Assembly: GCF_001436505.1 (NCBI RefSeq)
Contig: NZ_AYYI01000042.1
Coordinates: 1-55,516, forward strand
DNA length: 55,516 nt
Source: Loigolactobacillus rennini DSM 20253
GTDB taxonomy: Bacteria > Bacillota > Bacilli > Lactobacillales > Lactobacillaceae
Direction: 5' to 3'
Part shown: positions 52,201-55,516 of the stretch, one piece after another
Position numbering within the stretch: the stretch's first letter is position 1
Layout of the letters: every line of letters begins with the position of its first letter
Notes under the pieces: generated by a model
The model's database searches: none
What the model was told of the DNA's origin: nothing
What the model saw: the letters and a program-made list of their open reading frames with translations, nothing else
Translations under genes and position numbers: made by a program

Positions 52201-53594
52201 ACGTCATACTTTAAAGAGGAGGCAAACGTTTCGATAAAAGAACCACAGCCAGAAGAACAAGCCTCATTTAATTGAATGGTGGCTAACGCGTTGTTTTTAA
52301 CCGTCATCGCCTTCATATCTTGGCCACCGATATCCAAAATAAAATCCACATCTGGTTGGAAGTAGTGTGCCGCACGGTAATGGGCAACCGTTTCTACCTC
52401 TCCCACATCAACTTTCAATGCATTTTTAATTAGATGTTCCCCATAACCAGTCACACAAGTCTTACCAATGGTAACGTCCGCCGGTAATTTAGCGTAGAGG
52501 TCAGTTAAAATGGCTTCTGTTTTCTCCAAAGGTGCTCCGTCATTATTGTCGTAATAAGTATAGAGCAATTTATGATCCGTACTCATCAAGGCAACTTTAG
52601 TGGTGGTTGAACCAGCATCAATTCCTAGAAAAGCAACCCCATGATAGTCTGTCAAAGAACGCGTTTCTACTTTAGCTTGTGCGTGCCGTTTCCGAAATTG
52701 TTGCAATTGCTCGTCGTTTTCAAATAAAGGTGTTAAAGCTTTCGATGGCTGCATGACGTTATCGTCACCATTTTCCAAACGGTCCAATAAGGTCACTAAA
52801 TTAATCGGCTTTTCTTGCAAAGCATATAAAGCCGCCCCTTTTGCTACAAATAACTGCGGATCGCTAGGAAAAATGACATTTTCTGGCGTTAACGCTAAAG
52901 TATCAATAAAACGTGCCCTTAATTGATCCATAAAGTACAGCGGACCGCCTAAGAAGGCAACTTTGCCTTTAATCTTATGTCCAGAAGCTAATCCAGCGAT
53001 AGTTTGATTAACTACCGCTTGAAAAATACTCGCCGCAATGTCTGCTTTACGTGCACCATCATTAATTAAAGGTTGCACATCCGTTTTAGCAAAGACGCCA
53101 CAACGGGAAGCAATCGGGTAAATCGTTTGGTAATCTTTTGCCATTTGATTTAAGCCATTGGCATCCGTTTTCAGCAAGCTAGCCATCTGGTCAATAAACG
53201 CACCAGTACCACCAGCACAACTACCGTTCATTCGTTGCTCCAAAGAAGCCCCAAAGAAGGTAATTTTCGCATCTTCTCCCCCTAGCTCAATGCTGACGTC
53301 CGTTTCTGGAATTAGCGTTTCAACTGTTTTAGTACAAGCGATCACTTCTTGCACAAATTTTAGTTTTAATAGATTAGCTAACCCCATGCCACCAGATCCC
53401 GTGATGGTAAAAGCCATCGGTACAGTTGGTGAAATTTCTGCCAGCGCTTCCTTAAGCATTTTTTGCGTTGCTGCTTTAACATCCGAATAATGCCGCCGAT
53501 AACGGGCAAATAACGTTTGTTGTTCTGCATCCATAATGACTAATTTAACGGTTGTTGAACCCACATCAATGCCACCATATAGTTGTTTTACCAT
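49281..53594 (-). CDS. Acyl-CoA dehydratase activase-type fusion protein
   Basis: A 1437-residue protein. It carries two BadF/BadG-type ASKHA ATPase modules (GGIDVGSTTVKLVIMD at residue 6 and FLGIDAGSTTTKVALMS near 325), each with a cluster cysteine motif (NGSCAGGTGAFIDQM near 125, ACSSGCGSFIETFA near 447). Next is MHCGLCENNCGLTI near 605, then an about 750-residue DUF2229/HgdB-like part with several conserved cysteines (PSDTVCYPAKQ, NDACFPAIIS, CRATNYIPL, QPFGCLPNH). Related activases inject an electron into 2-hydroxyacyl-CoA dehydratases, but no dehydratase genes are here. ATG 53594 follows GGAGGG. Divergent from a TetR gene. Confidence 0.88.
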   Translation of the reverse strand: MVKQLYGGIDVGSTTVKLVIMDAEQQTLFARYRRHYSDVKAATQKMLKEALAEISPTVPMAFTITGSGGMGLANLLKLKFVQEVIACTKTVETLIPETDVSIELGGEDAKITFFGASLEQRMNGSCAGGTGAFIDQMASLLKTDANGLNQMAKDYQTIYPIASRCGVFAKTDVQPLINDGARKADIAASIFQAVVNQTIAGLASGHKIKGKVAFLGGPLYFMDQLRARFIDTLALTPENVIFPSDPQLFVAKGAALYALQEKPINLVTLLDRLENGDDNVMQPSKALTPLFENDEQLQQFRKRHAQAKVETRSLTDYHGVAFLGIDAGSTTTKVALMSTDHKLLYTYYDNNDGAPLEKTEAILTDLYAKLPADVTIGKTCVTGYGEHLIKNALKVDVGEVETVAHYRAAHYFQPDVDFILDIGGQDMKAMTVKNNALATIQLNEACSSGCGSFIETFASSLKYDVKDFAQAALLAKRPADLGSRCTVFMNSKVKQVQKEGATIGDISAGLSLSVIKNALFKVIKLRRAEDLGKHIVCQGGTFYNEAVLRAFEQISGRQVIRPNIAGLMGAYGAALVAETAYQPGDQTSLLNTAAMKQLTFKKEFMHCGLCENNCGLTITICSDGRRFVTGNRCERGVARGMKTHVPKDNGKVNLVQEKYQKLFSYRPVRKKEARGVIGIPRVLNMYENYPLWQTFFKQLKIRAVLSPRSSKKQFEMGIETIPSDTVCYPAKQVHGHIQALIKKGIKTIFYPGIVFEREENKDAQNHFNCPIVQSYPDVIKNNVDEIRAGQIDYRDPYLNLADQASTAKHLYQTFKDFGVTLPEVKQALTAGYKELAHFKQYIQDRGEDTLRLLKQTGERGIVLAGRPYHLDPEINHGIAQIITAEGFHVLTEDSIAHLGDVKGLRVVNQWVYHSRLYAAARVVARERQLEFVQLNSFGCGLDAIDTDQVEEILAQYNRLYTCLKIDEGTNMGAVRIRLRSLKAAVAERKRRQILPQKQYPDAKPVPFTKGMRKANYTLLMPMMSPIHQHGLVDVALQASGYNVVNLPMKDRHAIDEGQKFVNNDACFPAIISIGQMVEALKSGKYDLTHTAVMMTQTGGGCRATNYIPLIRKALKDAGFGQIPVVSMSFGNRGVEKTPGFQLTLPLVKRVALAFLYGDLFERVVYRTRPYEKTPGQIDKMHAQWLELVKPSVEKGSFHDFKRNVQEIVHDFDTVPLQQQTKPKVGLVGEILVKYSPIANNNIVRLLEQEGAEAVVPDIVGFMNYSLYNQIYRYKQFGFSRQTKMLAELAIKIIKWCEQPLQKALTDSQRFDGIAAIEDLAHDASKVLSLGNQTGEGWFLTGEMIELLKSGVANIICMQPFGCLPNHVVGKGVVKELRRQYPQANIAPIDYDPGVSIVNQLNRIRLMLATANKNLATTQKMTPAAKATKQQTNFAPAR

Positions 53595-53952
53595 GACAAG
53601 TCCCTCCAAAGTTCTTCAGCCAACTTGCGCCCATCATCAAGCGTGTCATTAAGTCAACACTCAGTGCTAAAACGCACTTAAGTATTGTTAATTTAAAAAG
53701 TTGCTTTGTGTTAGAATAACGAACATCTGTTGAATATCCAACAGTCTGTCTGTTATACTATTTGTGTTTAGTTTACGACTTCACAAAAAAAATTCAATCA
53801 GCAATTTTGCCCCTTTTGTGTGATAAACAACGGAACAAACTGATCTGTTGGTTAACTTAGCCAAATTTTTTACCGACACAAAAGAGAATGACGTTGCAGT
53901 TTAGTTTTAAAATTAATTTAAGCGCTTACTAAAAAAGAAAAGAGGCAATCTA
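53595..53952. promoter_or_regulatory. Divergent control region, activase gene and TetR gene
   Basis: Holds an 18-bp operator-like palindrome CTGTTG-AATATC-CAACAG (53727-53744). It overlaps the -35 (TTGAAT) of a plus-strand promoter with TATACT at 53755-53760 and 18-bp spacing. A second copy of the half-site ATCTGTTG lies near 53842. Autoregulation by the TetR protein and control of the activase gene are inferred. No gene in this 358-bp stretch. Confidence 0.6.
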
Positions 53953-54567
53953 ATGGCAAAAAAAGAAGATTTGCGCGTATTGCGGACTAAAAAAATGATT
54001 TTTACTGCCTTTATGAACTTAGTTGAAGAAAAAGGCTTTGATGCAGTGACCATTCAAGACATCGCCGACGCCGCAATGATTAACCGCACCACTTTTTATG
54101 CCCACTTCAAAGATAAACAAGACCTGTATGATCAAATCTTCACGGCCAGCATTGCCCCTTTTCTAAAAATCATCGATACCGGTGGCTTTTCTGGTGCTAA
54201 TCATCAAATCAAACTGAAAACCGTGACCTATTTATTGACACAAGTGTTTAAAACGATTAAAGAAAACAAACGTTTTTATGCCATGGCACTTGAAGGGGCC
54301 AATGCAACCCGCTTAACCAACTTAGTCCGAGAATTGTTAGCCAAACGCTATGCAAAAATCTTTCAGCATTTATTAATCACCCATAACCAAAAACAGATTC
54401 CCACAGACTTTATCATTTCTTACATGACCTCAATTTTTATCGGCACGGTTAATTGGTGGGTGCACGCTGACAGCGATTTTTCCCCGGAGCACATGGCTAA
54501 GTTGGTGATTCAACTGGTAGCTAACGGCCATTTGACTGTTTTAGGTATTGAAATTATTGATGATTAA
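53953..54567 (+). CDS. TetR/AcrR-family transcriptional regulator
   Basis: A 204-residue protein with an N-terminal TetR helix-turn-helix (FDAVTIQDIADAAMINRTTFYAHFKDKQDLYDQ, residues 28-60 region) and a C-terminal ligand domain of the DhaS/TetR_C type (FIGTVNWWVHADSDFSPEHMAKLV). ATG 53953 follows AAGAGG. Divergent from the large activase gene; 72 nt upstream of the phosphatase-like gene, so it may regulate either. Confidence 0.92.
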   Translation: MAKKEDLRVLRTKKMIFTAFMNLVEEKGFDAVTIQDIADAAMINRTTFYAHFKDKQDLYDQIFTASIAPFLKIIDTGGFSGANHQIKLKTVTYLLTQVFKTIKENKRFYAMALEGANATRLTNLVRELLAKRYAKIFQHLLITHNQKQIPTDFIISYMTSIFIGTVNWWVHADSDFSPEHMAKLVIQLVANGHLTVLGIEIIDD

Positions 54568-54639
54568 GGAAAGCACACAGCATGAAATGGCTTTTTGTGG
54601 TAAAGTAGCACCATATAGAATCAGAAAGGATTGGAATGA

Positions 54640-55446
54640 ATGACGACAGAAGCAACTGATTTACGAGCTTTACCGATCACTAGCGGCAGCAACTTTCGTG
54701 AATTAGGCGGTTACCAAACGAAAGATGGCCGTTACATTAAATTTCATAAAATCTTACGTTCTGGTATGCTAGCCACTTTAAATCAGCAAGACTTAGCTTA
54801 CCTAAATGATTATGGTATGCGTGCTGTAGTTGATTTCCGCTCTGATGACGAAGTCAAGCATTCACCGGATAAATTACCGGATAATGCGACTTATCACTAT
54901 TTGCCTGTTTTTGATTATGATCAAACAGAAAATTCCGAAAGCTTACAGCAATTGGAAGCACGGTACCGTCACAATCCTAATTTGGGGCATCAAAAAATGT
55001 TACGGGTCTACCACAACATGATCGCTGATCCTCATGCTAAACAAAGCTACCGCCAGTTCTTTGAAACATTGCTTGCCAATACGGCAGAAAATCAGGCAGT
55101 TCTTTTTCACTGCACGGCTGGTAAAGACCGCACTGGGATGGCTGCCGTTTTCTTCCTCACCGCTTTAGGGGTTGACCCGCAGACCATCAAGCAGGATTAT
55201 CTATTAACAAACCGAATTGCCGCCCCCATTATTAATGCACGTTTAGATGAATTGGCAGCTCATCATGCTACCAGCGATACGATTGCTAACATTCGGGCTT
55301 TACTAAGTGTCAATCCAGAATATTTAGCCACTGCCATCAAACAGATTAAAAAAGAAGCTGGCAGCATCATCAACTACTTGCACCAAGGTTTACAGCTGAC
55401 GGATGACGACATTAAAACATTACGCCAACTTTATTTAACAAAATAA
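54640..55446 (+). CDS. Protein-tyrosine-phosphatase-like protein
   Basis: A 268-residue dual-specificity/tyrosine phosphatase-like protein (LipA/Y_phosphatase3 family). The P-loop is HCTAGKDRTG with nucleophile Cys158 and Arg164; NFRELGGYQTKDGRYIKF near residue 18 and VVDFRSDDEV near 63 are family marks. No signal peptide, so it is likely cytoplasmic. ATG 54640 follows AAAGGATTGGAATGA. Confidence 0.9.
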   Translation: MTTEATDLRALPITSGSNFRELGGYQTKDGRYIKFHKILRSGMLATLNQQDLAYLNDYGMRAVVDFRSDDEVKHSPDKLPDNATYHYLPVFDYDQTENSESLQQLEARYRHNPNLGHQKMLRVYHNMIADPHAKQSYRQFFETLLANTAENQAVLFHCTAGKDRTGMAAVFFLTALGVDPQTIKQDYLLTNRIAAPIINARLDELAAHHATSDTIANIRALLSVNPEYLATAIKQIKKEAGSIINYLHQGLQLTDDDIKTLRQLYLTK

Positions 55447-55461
55447 TGAACCCAAAAATAG

Positions 55462-55515
55462 GGAAGTTTGTCAAATGGTGTTGAAGGATAGTTTCTATCC
55501 TTTGGAGATCTCCTC
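55462..55515. repeat. Right copy of 54-bp terminal inverted repeat
   Basis: Exact reverse complement of bases 1-54, starting 15 bp after the phosphatase stop. See the left copy for its internal hairpin. Probably the start of a repeated mobile element lying outside the window. Confidence 0.75.
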
Positions 55516-55516
55516 G

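Overview
This window reads as a low-GC Gram-positive chromosome segment, almost certainly from the Lactobacillaceae. The reasons are a heterofermentative-type phosphoketolase, AGGAGG ribosome sites, a LutABC lactate operon, a lactobacillus-like malic/malolactic enzyme and a class IIa (pediocin-like) bacteriocin. The genus cannot be fixed from the sequence. The two window ends carry the same 54 bp in opposite orientation, so the segment is probably bounded by copies of one repeated (insertion-sequence-like) element.

Region 1 (90-14515, minus strand) is a nearly complete ethanolamine-utilisation (eut) microcompartment locus. Order of transcription is eutG, eutS, eutV, eutW, eutA, eutB, eutC, eutL, eutK-like, eutE, eutM, eutT-like, pduL, an unknown eut protein, eutN, eutH, eutQ. 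Ethanolamine enters through EutH. EutBC (with AdoCbl, reactivated by EutA) makes acetaldehyde. EutE, EutG and PduL turn this into acetyl-CoA, ethanol and acetyl-phosphate inside a shell of EutS/L/K/M/N. EutW (kinase) and EutV (ANTAR antiterminator) control it. I find EutV-type dual hairpins with ANNGNN hexaloops overlapping terminators in the leaders of eutG and eutA, and probably of the pduO-type adenosyltransferase gene. A separate small RNA gene (about 16007-16250) carries a cobalamin riboswitch followed by an EutV-type hairpin and a terminator, which matches the EutX/Rli55 design. Catabolite-repression (cre-like) sites sit on three promoters of this system.

Region 2 (14538-15988) is a small composite mobile unit inserted exactly between that sRNA and the eutG promoter. 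It has two about 300-bp MITE-like copies in direct orientation, each with 13-bp terminal inverted repeats, flanking a pediocin-like bacteriocin gene and its immunity gene. A 6-bp target duplication (ATACAA) brackets the whole unit.

Region 3 (16285-40703) is mostly housekeeping and accessory genes: adenosyltransferase, C69 dipeptidase, RpiR regulator, fructose-bisphosphate aldolase, 2-hydroxyacid dehydrogenase, tRNA-Asn, GatD-like amidotransferase, YugP-type peptidase, Mga-like regulator, aldo/keto reductase, TcaA-like zinc-ribbon membrane protein, NAD(P)-binding protein with MarR and EamA neighbours, phosphoketolase, GntR regulator, malic enzyme and a hydrolase. It ends with an unusual TnpB-like protein in which an intact RuvC triad and zinc ribbon are joined to a novel N-terminal region by a long Ser/Ala/Lys-rich linker.

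Region 4 (41077-55446) holds lutABC, several hypothetical proteins, a CPA2 antiporter, a HAD phosphatase, a DUF488 protein, a giant acyl-CoA-dehydratase-activase-type protein with a divergent TetR regulator, and a protein-tyrosine-phosphatase-like gene.

A recurrent oddity is non-AUG initiation. Within the eut operon eutS appears to start at CTG, pduL at ATA, eutK and eutE at TTG, and eutL and eutG at GTG. The bacteriocin precursor appears to start at ATT.
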